Origin: Antonospora locustae
Lineage: Eukaryota; Microsporidia
Length of the DNA: 64,000 bases
Reading direction: 5' to 3'
NCBI GenBank assembly: GCA_007674295.1
Contig: CM017463.1
Location: 1-64,000 of the forward strand
In this document: in pieces, positions 55,317-63,824 of the stretch
Layout: each line of letters begins with the position of its first letter
Position numbering within the stretch: the stretch's first letter is position 1
Made by a program: the position numbers and the translations under genes
Notes under the pieces: model-generated
What the model was told of the DNA's origin: nothing
The model's input: the letters and a program-made list of their open reading frames with translations, nothing else
The model's database searches: none

Positions 55317-55964
55317 ATGCGCCCACCTTTTTTGCACCAGTGTCCCCAGCTCACAAGCACTGAAATATACGGGCTTCCGCATCTTGATATCGACATCTCG
55401 CCGGGAACGCTAACGCTCATAGACCCCGACCCGTATTCGATGGACCACATCGCTCTGCTTCGTGTGATTGCGTCTACCAACAAGTCACGGCTTGTTATGG
55501 TGGCCGATGCGCCTGTTGACCTGTTTGAGTCGAGCAGCACGGATATGGCCATCGCATGGCGATACAAGAACCTGAGCCAGAAACCTGTTCTGAACATAAA
55601 CAAGTGCATAAGCTTCAAGAACGACACGTTTGAGACGGTCACCACAAAGACCAACAGTCTCGTCACTATATTCTCTCCTGTGGATGCTTACGAACTCCGG
55701 AAGATATGCAGGCGTAACAACAACACTGCCTTTGTGGCTGCACCAAACATGCCGTATCTGCATTTTGACATTGTGCTTAAGATCAGAAGCCTGGTATTTG
55801 CCAATCTGGACTATCATGGACTTATCGAAGTCAAAAAAGCAAGAAACGTCAGAACGTTGCGTGTTGAGCGGATGAAGTCCCTTGTGTACGGATACAAAAT
55901 CAAAAAACACGGTGTGCTGATAGAAGATGTCATTATACCACCCGAAGTCAATTCATGGAGATGA
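55317..55964 (+). CDS. ELP4: Elongator subunit Elp4 (PAXNEB)
   Basis: Elp4 forms the Elp456 RecA-like ring of Elongator, which modifies wobble uridine in tRNAs. The 215-residue protein starts at 55317, directly preceded by CCC. It keeps the family's core start (GLPHLDIDISPGTLTLIDPDPYS, an open version of the RecA-type strand with no Walker A) and the hallmark IAWRYKNL. It is about half the length of yeast Elp4, as usual in microsporidia. No other Elongator gene is in the window. Confidence 0.75.
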   Translation: MRPPFLHQCPQLTSTEIYGLPHLDIDISPGTLTLIDPDPYSMDHIALLRVIASTNKSRLVMVADAPVDLFESSSTDMAIAWRYKNLSQKPVLNINKCISFKNDTFETVTTKTNSLVTIFSPVDAYELRKICRRNNNTAFVAAPNMPYLHFDIVLKIRSLVFANLDYHGLIEVKKARNVRTLRVERMKSLVYGYKIKKHGVLIEDVIIPPEVNSWR

Positions 55965-56076
55965 GGCAGTAGTGAGTACATGCGGCTTTTCTGTTTAGTA
56001 GCGTTGTGAAGCATTGCGCACAAACTAAAGAGAAGTTGCAGGGCTTCCATAAATACGCTCGAAAACAACAACCTCG

Positions 56077-56676
56077 ATGCCCATACGAAAAGTTGCAAAA
56101 AAGAAAAAAGAGTCGCGTGAGAAGGAGCACGAGAAGATGGAGTCCAGGGCAGAGTGCTCACACTCTGTAATAGTTTTTGACACCACAGGTCTCCCCACAA
56201 ACCAGATAAAGCTGCTTCGAGAGCAGCTGAAGGACCATGGTACAGTTATAAAGTCGAAGAAGAGCATCATGTCGATGGTGCTGAAAAATTGCGGATACAC
56301 ACCGCCTGATCTCACTGAGAATGCGCATCTATTTTTTGTGATGGGGGATCTGGACGCTGCAACAGTGACTATAGAGAGGTTCGCTAGCGCAGTATACATA
56401 AGACAGGGAGACATGGCTCCTGAAGATGTGATAGTGAACAGAGGCGTTCTGAAAGCAGACGGAATGCTGGTACCAACGGCAAACGAAAAAAAGCTTGTTG
56501 AGCACGGAATGCCTGTTGTATTGAGAGAAGACACATTGTTTCTTGAAGAAGACTTCTGTGTATGCAGCAAGGGAGAAATTGCCAATGCCAACACGGTGTC
56601 AATTCTAAAGATACTGAAGATTCCTCTTCTCACTTGTCAGGCAAAGATTTTGGCCACTCTCAAAAGACAGCAATGA
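56077..56676 (+). CDS. MRT4: MRT4-like ribosome assembly factor (uL10 family)
   Basis: MRT4 occupies the P0 site on pre-60S particles in the nucleolus before the stalk protein binds. The 199-residue protein has the uL10-like first domain (SVIVFDTTGLPTNQIKLLREQLKDHGTVIKSKKSIM), a VIERFASAVYIRQGDMAPEDVIV segment matching the MRT4 'ARAG..APE.V..P.G' region, and a closing VCSKGEIANANTVSILKILKI. It lacks the acidic stalk tail of P0, which separates it from the ribosomal protein. A Lys-rich N terminus (IRKVAKKKKESREK) fits nucleolar import or RNA binding. Confidence 0.75.
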   Translation: MPIRKVAKKKKESREKEHEKMESRAECSHSVIVFDTTGLPTNQIKLLREQLKDHGTVIKSKKSIMSMVLKNCGYTPPDLTENAHLFFVMGDLDAATVTIERFASAVYIRQGDMAPEDVIVNRGVLKADGMLVPTANEKKLVEHGMPVVLREDTLFLEEDFCVCSKGEIANANTVSILKILKIPLLTCQAKILATLKRQQ

Positions 56677-56766
56677 CATGCACAGCATGTATATGGCCCG
56701 AGGAAAATTTTTGCGTATTCCTTTGCATGGTGCACAAGGCCTATACATATGGCCCAACACACCCTT

Positions 56767-57273
56767 ATGACGCCATTTCTAAAGTTCCTTTCTCAGAACT
56801 TCAGAGCACAAGCTGGGCGATATGTCCCCATTGATCAGTCACACAACGAGTATCGCCATTACGGCACGCAGTGTCTGGGAGAGCTTGTTCTCAATGCAGA
56901 GGAGGTTCTCTATATGTTTAAACCCGGATTTTCCACAAATGACAAGGGCGTCGCAATGTATGTTGAGCTGAAGAATAGCGGATTTAACTTGTTTAGATTC
57001 AGAGACAGAACAGACAAGTACTTTGTGTATGCAAAAACAGCCGACTTCAACAGAAAGAAGGCCCTTCCCATGGCAACCGCAGAGGTCGTTGGAAAAAATG
57101 ACATTCTTGTGGACCGACTGGACTTTTTTCATCAAAAACCCGTGCTATTTTGTGTTAGCAGCCGTAGCCAGATGAGCTTTCTTAAGGTAAGTGAGCTTGG
57201 GCGTCTGAGCCTTGCTGCTGACAAGAATATGTACAAAAGCACTTCGTGCACGAAAATAAGGTCGCCTTGCTGA
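56767..57273 (+). CDS. tRNA-splicing endonuclease Sen54-like subunit
   Basis: A 168-residue protein from the ATG at 56767, with CCC two bases upstream; the ATG at 56749 is an alternative. A Sen54-like stretch is visible: ELVLNAEEVLYMFKPG ('LspEEalYL') and AMYVELKNSGFNLFRF ('VY.yLKrlGY.v.R'). A short beta-rich end follows (VLFCVSSRSQMSFLKV), like the C-terminal fold of the endonuclease subunits. The catalytic Tyr-His-Lys set of Sen2/Sen34 is not seen, which fits a structural subunit. Assignment rests on these two motifs only. Confidence 0.5.
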   Translation: MTPFLKFLSQNFRAQAGRYVPIDQSHNEYRHYGTQCLGELVLNAEEVLYMFKPGFSTNDKGVAMYVELKNSGFNLFRFRDRTDKYFVYAKTADFNRKKALPMATAEVVGKNDILVDRLDFFHQKPVLFCVSSRSQMSFLKVSELGRLSLAADKNMYKSTSCTKIRSPC

Positions 57274-57521
57274 ACCACAACACACATCTTCGGCAGAATT
57301 TTTCTTATTGAGCCTACAGATGTTGCATGTGAAAAGATGCCCGCTCAATAAACGATAGAGATCACAAATATGCCCAACGGTGTTCAGATGCCCTCTGCAG
57401 CATGTAAAACGATTCTTCGCAAGGTGCACAAGACATATTATATATTGCGGCTAGAACCTAAATGGGGAACTGAGAACCATTTATATGCACATGCATGTAC
57501 AGAAAAAACACTCTTTAATCT

Positions 57522-57743
57522 CTACTTGTTTTTCTTATTGTGTCTTCTCTTGAAGACCTTGTCGACGCTTTTTTTTATGTCATTCTTTTTGCTACTTTCC
57601 CTTTCTCTCTTTGAACATAATCTGAAGACATACGAGCGCGTCATCACAAATGAAAAGGCAGTGCACACAATTAAGGAGGAAACTATGATGACTGTGTATA
57701 TGTTGTCAAAGAAAAAGTCACGCACAATGTTTGATTGCAGCAT
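57522..57743 (-). CDS. small single-pass membrane protein
   Basis: A 73-residue protein from the ATG at 57743, directly preceded by CCCC, which supports it as a real gene. One membrane helix (YTVIIVSSLIVCTAFSFVM) sits at about residues 16-36, followed by a long, very basic tail (KRERESSKKNDIKKSVDKVFKRRHNKKNK). The layout recalls small ER membrane proteins of the secretory apparatus, but no family is recognised. Confidence 0.55.
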   Translation of the reverse strand: MLQSNIVRDFFFDNIYTVIIVSSLIVCTAFSFVMTRSYVFRLCSKRERESSKKNDIKKSVDKVFKRRHNKKNK

Positions 57744-57916
57744 GGGGTGTTTTTTCAGCGACACTTGTTTGTTTGCTTTACCAAAGTCAGCAGCCTGCTT
57801 TCTGCGCAGATGGAGAATCTTCATTCAGCTCACTGTCTTGCAGTTGTGCTACGCTAACATATCGTAGTCTCTGCATCGTAGCACAGTGCGCACTAGATTT
57901 GTGGCGCATGCAACCC

Positions 57917-58216
57917 ATGTTTGTTCTGAAGCAGCAGCTGCCTCAATGGGTCGGCAAGCAAGTAAAAATTGTTGGCAGGCTTGTCAAGATAGAGACGCCA
58001 GAATTGATTATATCAACACACGACGGCGATGTGCGTGTAGTGTACAAAGAGCTTCACAAATATACAGACCGGATTGTTATCGTGACAGGTATTGTTACAG
58101 AGAACTTGAGGGTCGAAGAAGAATACGTAGATGAGATTCCCGATGGCTTCTGTATGGAAACATATGCCAGAATGGCTAAGCTGGGCAGTGTTTTTGAGGA
58201 TATTTTTACATGCTAA
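57917..58216 (+). CDS. RFA3: replication protein A subunit 3 (RPA14)
   Basis: Smallest subunit of the single-strand DNA-binding complex used in replication, repair and recombination. The 99-residue protein begins at 57917, directly preceded by CCC; the ATG at 57908 is in frame. It shows the RPA3 OB-fold sequence: LPQWVGKQVKIVGRLVKIE at the N terminus, the strand IVIVTGIVTENLRVEEEYV in the middle, and MAKLGSVFEDIF near the end. Length agrees with the family (about 110-120). Confidence 0.8.
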   Translation: MFVLKQQLPQWVGKQVKIVGRLVKIETPELIISTHDGDVRVVYKELHKYTDRIVIVTGIVTENLRVEEEYVDEIPDGFCMETYARMAKLGSVFEDIFTC

Positions 58217-58395
58217 GCGTGGTGCTCTTCTGCCGGCTACGGAATTACTTTTCTAGAGTACAATAGTATTGCTGCCTATCGTCTCTGCAGCACACATGCA
58301 CTGCATTTCTGTGCGTTAGTAGTCGAGTTAAAAGCCACCAACAGACATTCAGCTTCAATCGTTAAAGTGCACTGACTCAAAATGCAATAAATTAT

Positions 58396-59529
58396 TTATT
58401 GAATGAGACCGTGTCGTGCAAGATCTTCATATGTCCTCTTTTCATACAAATTTCCTTCTGCATCCTCCTCCTCCTCCACATTCTCTATGAGTTTAGTGAC
58501 AATAGCCATTCTTGCAACGCCAAAGCAGCGCTGCACATCCACAGCCCCAAGCGCCTCCAGAGACTGCACGTGCTTATCTTCAAGAAAGTGCGCATAGAAG
58601 TCCGATGTTCCGGTGATGTAAAAACCACATACTTCGCAATAGAAGGAAGGCTCCTTTCTCACATGCGCAGCAGCGCTCTTTCTTGTACGCGAGCTCTCTG
58701 GTCGTGCTTTTGCAGACAGTTCTTTCAGCAAGCATGTCAAATCAATCAGAATATCTGCATTCAGCTCATGTAGTCCCCTGTATCTTACATTAGAAAGGCT
58801 TTTCACAAACGTCTTCAGATTACGTGCCGTGCATAACAACTCGTTCTCGTCAACAGTAAAAAGACCATTCTCTGTAGACATGTTCTGCACATCAATACTC
58901 ATTTCCTTAAATACAGATCCCGAATTCATTTTTCTGATATGATCCTTGCCTTTCAGGTGATATGGAAGTACATTGAGACTTATTGCCCTGTTACAGTAAA
59001 GACAGTGGGCTCGCATCAGGAGGTCGTCAGCACCACGTATTTCTGTGCGCTCTACATTTTCTCTTGTTGCCCTCTTCATCAATGTGCGGCGCAGAAAGCC
59101 CTGCATGTACTTCACAAGCTTTTTTGTGAGAAAGTACCTTCTGAAAGGACCTCTGACCACAGTGTTTATGCTGGTCAAATCAAGAGATTCGCCCAGATTC
59201 TCCTCCTTGCTGAAGAGGCACTTTAGTCTTCTTCGTGTGCGTCTTTTTAGTTTGCTTATTTTTCGCTCGATATGCATGTATATCTTGTCGAGTGCTGCTC
59301 TCTGACAACCGCTGTAGGGAAGATGCTCCCAGTATTGTGATACAACAAGCTCTTCACTTTGTATGTCGGTGCTCTTGAGGCGCAATGTATTCTGCAGCTT
59401 CTTGCGATACTTTACAATTTTTTTCTTAAGTCTGTGCTTATAATGTGCTGCAAATGTTGTTGACGGCTGTTCTAGTATCTGTGTCAGATATGCCTGCATA
59501 TTGAGAAGAATTGCAAACTCTTCTCTCAT
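58396..59529 (-). CDS. PRP9: splicing factor SF3a60 (SF3A3/Prp9)
   Basis: Subunit of SF3a, which binds the U2 snRNP and helps place it on the branch site. The start at 59529 is chosen because CCCC lies about 9-12 bases upstream; the frame opens 7 codons earlier. The 377-residue protein has a basic helical N terminus, a first zinc finger (CLYCNRAISLNVLPYHLKGKDHIRK), the C-terminal matrin-type finger (YCEVCGFYITGTSDFYAHFLEDKH) and the hallmark ending EDAEGNLYEKRTYEDLARHGL. The U2 snRNA gene lies about 2.8 kb to the right. Confidence 0.92.
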   Translation of the reverse strand: MREEFAILLNMQAYLTQILEQPSTTFAAHYKHRLKKKIVKYRKKLQNTLRLKSTDIQSEELVVSQYWEHLPYSGCQRAALDKIYMHIERKISKLKRRTRRRLKCLFSKEENLGESLDLTSINTVVRGPFRRYFLTKKLVKYMQGFLRRTLMKRATRENVERTEIRGADDLLMRAHCLYCNRAISLNVLPYHLKGKDHIRKMNSGSVFKEMSIDVQNMSTENGLFTVDENELLCTARNLKTFVKSLSNVRYRGLHELNADILIDLTCLLKELSAKARPESSRTRKSAAAHVRKEPSFYCEVCGFYITGTSDFYAHFLEDKHVQSLEALGAVDVQRCFGVARMAIVTKLIENVEEEEDAEGNLYEKRTYEDLARHGLIQ

Positions 59530-59763
59530 GTACTGTGGGGTTCTACACATGAGATCGCCTTAAGATCCTGCAGTATGTCCGAACTTGTTCGTCAGAACTT
59601 GTGCCGTACACCACAAAGCGAATGCAATATGCACACAGTGGCATTGGGCAGGCGCTGCTGCTTTTAAACAGATCTTTTCCGTATGCAACTTTATTTTCTA
59701 AATAAATCACCCTTCTTTCAAAACATGATGCTACTTTTAGGACTTTTACTCCCAACCCTTCAA

Positions 59764-62175
59764 ATGACACTCTCACAGCTTTCGCAGACCGTGTATCCAA
59801 TACATTACGACCTGGCTCTGGTTACAGATTTCTTCAACGACTCGTTTCATGGAACAGTCAAGATCGATGTAGAGGCTTCGGAGGACATCAGGCATGTCGC
59901 AATTAATTCACAAGTGGAAGTTCTTAAGGCACAGATTAATGGAAAGACAGTGGCTTTCTCCAAAAACGAGGACATTTTGGTTCTTGATAAGAATCTGACC
60001 AAAGGAAAGCACGAAGTTGTAGTGGAGTTTGAAAGTGCAATTGGAAAATGCATGGCTGGTTTCTACAAGTCTAGAAACGGAATATGGTCGACACATTTTG
60101 AGCCCGCCGATGCACGAAAGGCCTTTCCCTGCTTTGACCAGCCAGACATGAAGGCCACGTTCAAAACCACGATCACTGCGCCGAAGGAGCTTGTGGTTCT
60201 CTCCAACACGATAATTGAAAGGGAATTTGACATTGGTAGCGAGACAGACACTAGCATGGAGGCAAGTGCGGATGCACGCACAACGCAGAACGAGCTGGGT
60301 CTTAGTGGAAGGATGAAGACGGTTGTGTTTGAGACTACTCCAAAAATGTCCACGTACCTCCTTGCGTTCGTTATTGGGCCACTGGACTGCATTGGAGACG
60401 ATAAGCTCAAGGTGTATGCGCTGAAAGGGCATGCTAAGCATGGAAGGTTTGCTCTTGACATAGCTAGAGAGTGTCTGAGCACCTTTGAAAAGTACTTTGG
60501 CATTCCGTATCCGCTTAAAAAGCTAGACATGGTAGGGATTCCCGAGTTCTCCATGGGTGCGATGGAAAACTGGGGGCTTGTCACGTTTCGAGAGTCTGCA
60601 CTGCTCTTTACGGACAGCTCGAGTCTGAATGTAAAGAAGATTATCGCCGAGACTGTGTGCCATGAGCTTGCACATCAGTGGTTTGGAAACCTTGTGACAA
60701 TGAGGTGGTGGAATGACCTCTGGCTCAACGAGGGATTTGCGACATGGGCAGCGGTTCTGGCAATACAAAAGCAGAAATCATTTGAGTGGGATGTTGTTCC
60801 TAGCTTTGTAAATGACTGCCAAGGTGGCCTTACACACGACTCGTTGGTGTCTACACACCCAATCGAAACAAACGACGACCCCACTCAGATATTCGACCCG
60901 ATCTCGTACTTGAAGGGTGCAGCCTTAATAAGAATGGTTGAGGACTACAAACAAGATAAGTTCAGGAAGGGTCTTTCGCAATACCTGAAAGACTACGCAT
61001 ATAAAAATGCTACAAGTAAGGACCTGTGCAGTTACATAGAAATGGACATAGACAAATGGATTAAGAGAAAGGGGTGTCCGCTTGTGACGCTGTGTAGGGA
61101 CAATAGGCTTACGCAGAAGCGCTTTACTTTTGTAAAGGAAACTGCAGAAGCCGATGACACTATGTGGAATATTCCCTTGAAGATTGACTGGCTTGATGGG
61201 GAAACAGAGTACATTTGCTTTGACAAAAAAGAAATGACCCTGAAGCCAAAGACAGAGCTATTTAAACTTAACTCAAACCAAGTTGGATTCTACAGGGTGA
61301 TGTATGAGGACAAGGATATACCGATGAAGCTCCTGGAAAAAGGATTAGATACCAGCGACCGACTGGGAATATACGGTGACATCCATGCACTTACGATGAG
61401 CTGCGACTACACGATACCTCAATACATGGAGATAGCGAAGTTTGTGAAGGGAGAGAAGAACTTTGATGTGTTTGGCGAGATTATGCATGGAATCGGGGTG
61501 CTGAAGTCCGTTTTCTACGATCGAAGAGAATGCTTTGAAAAATTCATCATGGACGTTGTTACGATTGACTTCTCTTTGGAGAAAGTCGACGATGTAAACG
61601 AAATGGCCATTCGTAGTTTAAAGGTGAAGGAGGCCGTACTCAACGGAAACAAGAGTATCGCGGAGAGACTTCAGAAAGAGGAGGTAGACCCTGCGTACCG
61701 ATCTTCGAAGTTTCTAGCAATGATAAAGACAGACGACAATGCGTTTGAGAAGCTTCTGGAGGTATACAAGTCGTCGCACGTGCCAGACGAGAAGAGCAGC
61801 GCACTCATTGCATGCGGGCAGTGCACAGGCAAGGCGCTTAGTCTTATTCAGATGTTGGGGACGACAATTATGCTGCAGGATGCACACTACCTGTTCTCTG
61901 GACTTGCTGCAAACTATTCTCTAAGAGAGGCTCTTGTAGACAACGTCATAGAAGGATGGGCCATGTTGAAGAAGCTTTTCAAAGACTCTAGCTCAATAAT
62001 GTCGTTCATAGTTGAGCGGGTGTTTAGTGTTACGCCTTATAACAGGTACGAGAAGGTGATGGACTTTTTGAAGCAGGCAGATACATCTGGTGTTGAAATG
62101 TCTGTAGAGAATGCAAAGGAAATGATGCGTGTCCACAAGAAGGTAAGAAAATTTAACGAAGAGCTAATCAAGTAA
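59764..62175 (+). CDS. M1-family metallo-aminopeptidase
   Basis: Zinc aminopeptidase of the puromycin-sensitive type, which trims N-terminal residues. The start at 59764 is preferred because it begins the standard N terminus (QTVYPIHYDLAL) and has CCC about 8 bases upstream; the frame opens at 59683 with a hydrophobic stretch (MMLLLGLLLP) that would make it a secreted or membrane form. The catalytic core is intact: exopeptidase motif GAMEN at 265-269, HELAH at 300-304 and the third zinc ligand Glu 323 in WLNEGFATW, with the standard 18-residue spacing. At 803 residues it is slightly short. The C-terminal helical domain is present. Confidence 0.95.
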   Translation: MTLSQLSQTVYPIHYDLALVTDFFNDSFHGTVKIDVEASEDIRHVAINSQVEVLKAQINGKTVAFSKNEDILVLDKNLTKGKHEVVVEFESAIGKCMAGFYKSRNGIWSTHFEPADARKAFPCFDQPDMKATFKTTITAPKELVVLSNTIIEREFDIGSETDTSMEASADARTTQNELGLSGRMKTVVFETTPKMSTYLLAFVIGPLDCIGDDKLKVYALKGHAKHGRFALDIARECLSTFEKYFGIPYPLKKLDMVGIPEFSMGAMENWGLVTFRESALLFTDSSSLNVKKIIAETVCHELAHQWFGNLVTMRWWNDLWLNEGFATWAAVLAIQKQKSFEWDVVPSFVNDCQGGLTHDSLVSTHPIETNDDPTQIFDPISYLKGAALIRMVEDYKQDKFRKGLSQYLKDYAYKNATSKDLCSYIEMDIDKWIKRKGCPLVTLCRDNRLTQKRFTFVKETAEADDTMWNIPLKIDWLDGETEYICFDKKEMTLKPKTELFKLNSNQVGFYRVMYEDKDIPMKLLEKGLDTSDRLGIYGDIHALTMSCDYTIPQYMEIAKFVKGEKNFDVFGEIMHGIGVLKSVFYDRRECFEKFIMDVVTIDFSLEKVDDVNEMAIRSLKVKEAVLNGNKSIAERLQKEEVDPAYRSSKFLAMIKTDDNAFEKLLEVYKSSHVPDEKSSALIACGQCTGKALSLIQMLGTTIMLQDAHYLFSGLAANYSLREALVDNVIEGWAMLKKLFKDSSSIMSFIVERVFSVTPYNRYEKVMDFLKQADTSGVEMSVENAKEMMRVHKKVRKFNEELIK

Positions 62176-62270
62176 GTAAACAGCGTTTGTTGCTCAACTA
62201 CATATTTTATCTTTGGAAGGACACCAGATTTGCTGGAAGTAGCACTCTATGATTGTCTTAAATAAAAAGT

Positions 62271-62456
62271 GCAGCTCCGGACGGAACAACTTCCGGGAGT
62301 CTGCCTGGTGTGTGCATGGCCCCTACAAGCAAGCCTGTCAAAGCATCCACACACACACCAGCATATTCTAGCTCCAAGGAGCTAGTTTGTCAGCTGTCAC
62401 ACTGACAAGAACAGATACTACACTTGATCAAAGCTATGAGCTTTGAGAGGTGGAGG
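62271..62456 (-). ncRNA. U2 spliceosomal snRNA
   Basis: Read on the minus strand, the sequence contains GATCAAGTGTAGTATCTGTT, the near-universal U2 core with the branch-site-pairing GTAGTA. All flanking structure fits U2: stem I (TCAAAGCT/AGCTTTGA, 62428-62446), stem IIa (TTGTCAG/CTGACAA, 62387-62408), stem IIb (CTAGCTCC/GGAGCTAG, 62368-62385), a stem III-like helix (10 bp, 62305-62314 with 62352-62361) and a terminal hairpin (62271-62304). The length of about 186 is that of human U2. The 5' end is estimated by alignment from stem I and the 3' end from the last hairpin. No canonical U-rich Sm site is visible between stems IIb and III. SF3a60, a U2 protein, is encoded nearby. Confidence 0.92.
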
Positions 62457-62641
62457 GCTTGAATTTGGGATTATATCACTCCTTTTGATGTAAATATTGC
62501 GGTTTATTTCGGGATTCAGTAGCTGTGTAGAATATGTGCATGGAGAGTAGCATACAGAATGCTAGGACGGCATGCTACACGTTTCAGAACTGTACAAAAC
62601 AATGATTCTATTTTTCTCAAGTTATACTTGGAAAACACAGA

Positions 62642-63604
62642 ATGAAACGGCTAAAAATTGCAGCATATACACTTACGTACTATGCTACAAGCCTCATGCT
62701 TGGGTTCTTCAGCTCGTATTTTCTCAACGAAAAGGCCTACAATTTCAGATATCCACTCTTCACATCTGGGTGTCAGAACATGATACACTTTATTCTGGCC
62801 ACTCTTGTGCTTGCTGTTAGAAAAAGAAACGTTCTGTACAGACCAAACTTACACTCGCTTCCGTGTGCAGTGATAGCTGCGATTGACATAGGTGTGTCTT
62901 CATATGCGCTGCGGAACATATCACTTGCATTCTATACGATGGTGAAGAGCTCTGCGCCTGTTTTTATTCTGTTGTGTGGATTTGCATTGGGAATCGAAAA
63001 GCTATCGTTTTTTCTTTTTTTTCTCATGTTTACAATCGGAGGTGGTGTCTTCTTGACATCGATGGTCGACACCTGCTTTGACATGTATGGGTTTGGACTT
63101 GTGAGCATTGCCTCTTTTATGGCAGGCCTCAGGTGGGCGCTTGTACAGTACCTGATTCACAAAAAATGCGTGCGAAGTGCAGGCGTCACAGTAACAATCC
63201 AGGAGCTTTGTCTCCCAATATCCATTCTGCTTCTACTTTGCTCATGTGGCATGGAGGGGATTCCTACAATTGTGCGGAGCGAATTTCTCGTGAATGCACA
63301 AAAGAGCATGTTCAACGCTGTGTTCATAATTCTTAGCGGATGCCTCAGTTTCTCTCTCATTCTTGCGGAATTTGCGCTCGTTGACCAGGCCTCTGTAATA
63401 TACCTGAGCATGAGCGGCATAGTGAAGGAGCTTATAATTATCATCTACTCTGTGATGAGAAACACAATCAGCCTAAGCAGAGTAAATGTGGCAGGTCTTT
63501 TCATAAGCATAGCCGGAATTATTATATTTAACCTCACCATCACAAAGAGAATTGTGAATGAGGGCGATAAGGACCTAGAGGCTGCAGAGCAGCAGATGAT
63601 ATAG
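62642..63604 (+). CDS. SLC35-family (triose-phosphate/nucleotide-sugar type) transporter
   Basis: A 320-residue protein with about ten membrane helices, consistent with the drug/metabolite (DMT) fold. It carries the TPT/SLC35 signatures NISLAFYTMVKSSAPVFILL in helix four and five and SFMAGLRWALVQYLI later, and a short, basic first loop (RKRN). Members carry GDP-fucose or other nucleotide sugars into the Golgi/ER or sugar phosphates across membranes; this resembles SLC35C2-type proteins. It probably acts in the secretory pathway. The tail (EAAEQQMI) is acidic. U2 snRNA lies upstream on the other strand. Confidence 0.8.
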   Translation: MKRLKIAAYTLTYYATSLMLGFFSSYFLNEKAYNFRYPLFTSGCQNMIHFILATLVLAVRKRNVLYRPNLHSLPCAVIAAIDIGVSSYALRNISLAFYTMVKSSAPVFILLCGFALGIEKLSFFLFFLMFTIGGGVFLTSMVDTCFDMYGFGLVSIASFMAGLRWALVQYLIHKKCVRSAGVTVTIQELCLPISILLLLCSCGMEGIPTIVRSEFLVNAQKSMFNAVFIILSGCLSFSLILAEFALVDQASVIYLSMSGIVKELIIIIYSVMRNTISLSRVNVAGLFISIAGIIIFNLTITKRIVNEGDKDLEAAEQQMI

Positions 63605-63824
63605 ATGCATTGCTATGTACACAGCACTGCATGATACAGGTCTGTATGTAGAAAGATATGTAGAGGCTTAATGCAGAAAACAGCAGGATTGCACCACCTC
63701 GTAGTGTGTTGAACATTCCATGTATGCACTTCAGGAAACGCAGCATTGAACGTAGAGACTGTACAGAGGTAAAACCCCATATCCATGTTTTGGAGAATGC
63801 AGAAAATGCACTGCAGGACCCTTG

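Noticed and set aside
62368..62446. Three close hairpins first read as a terminator or repeat cluster
   Set aside because: On the minus strand they are stems I, IIa and IIb of U2 snRNA.
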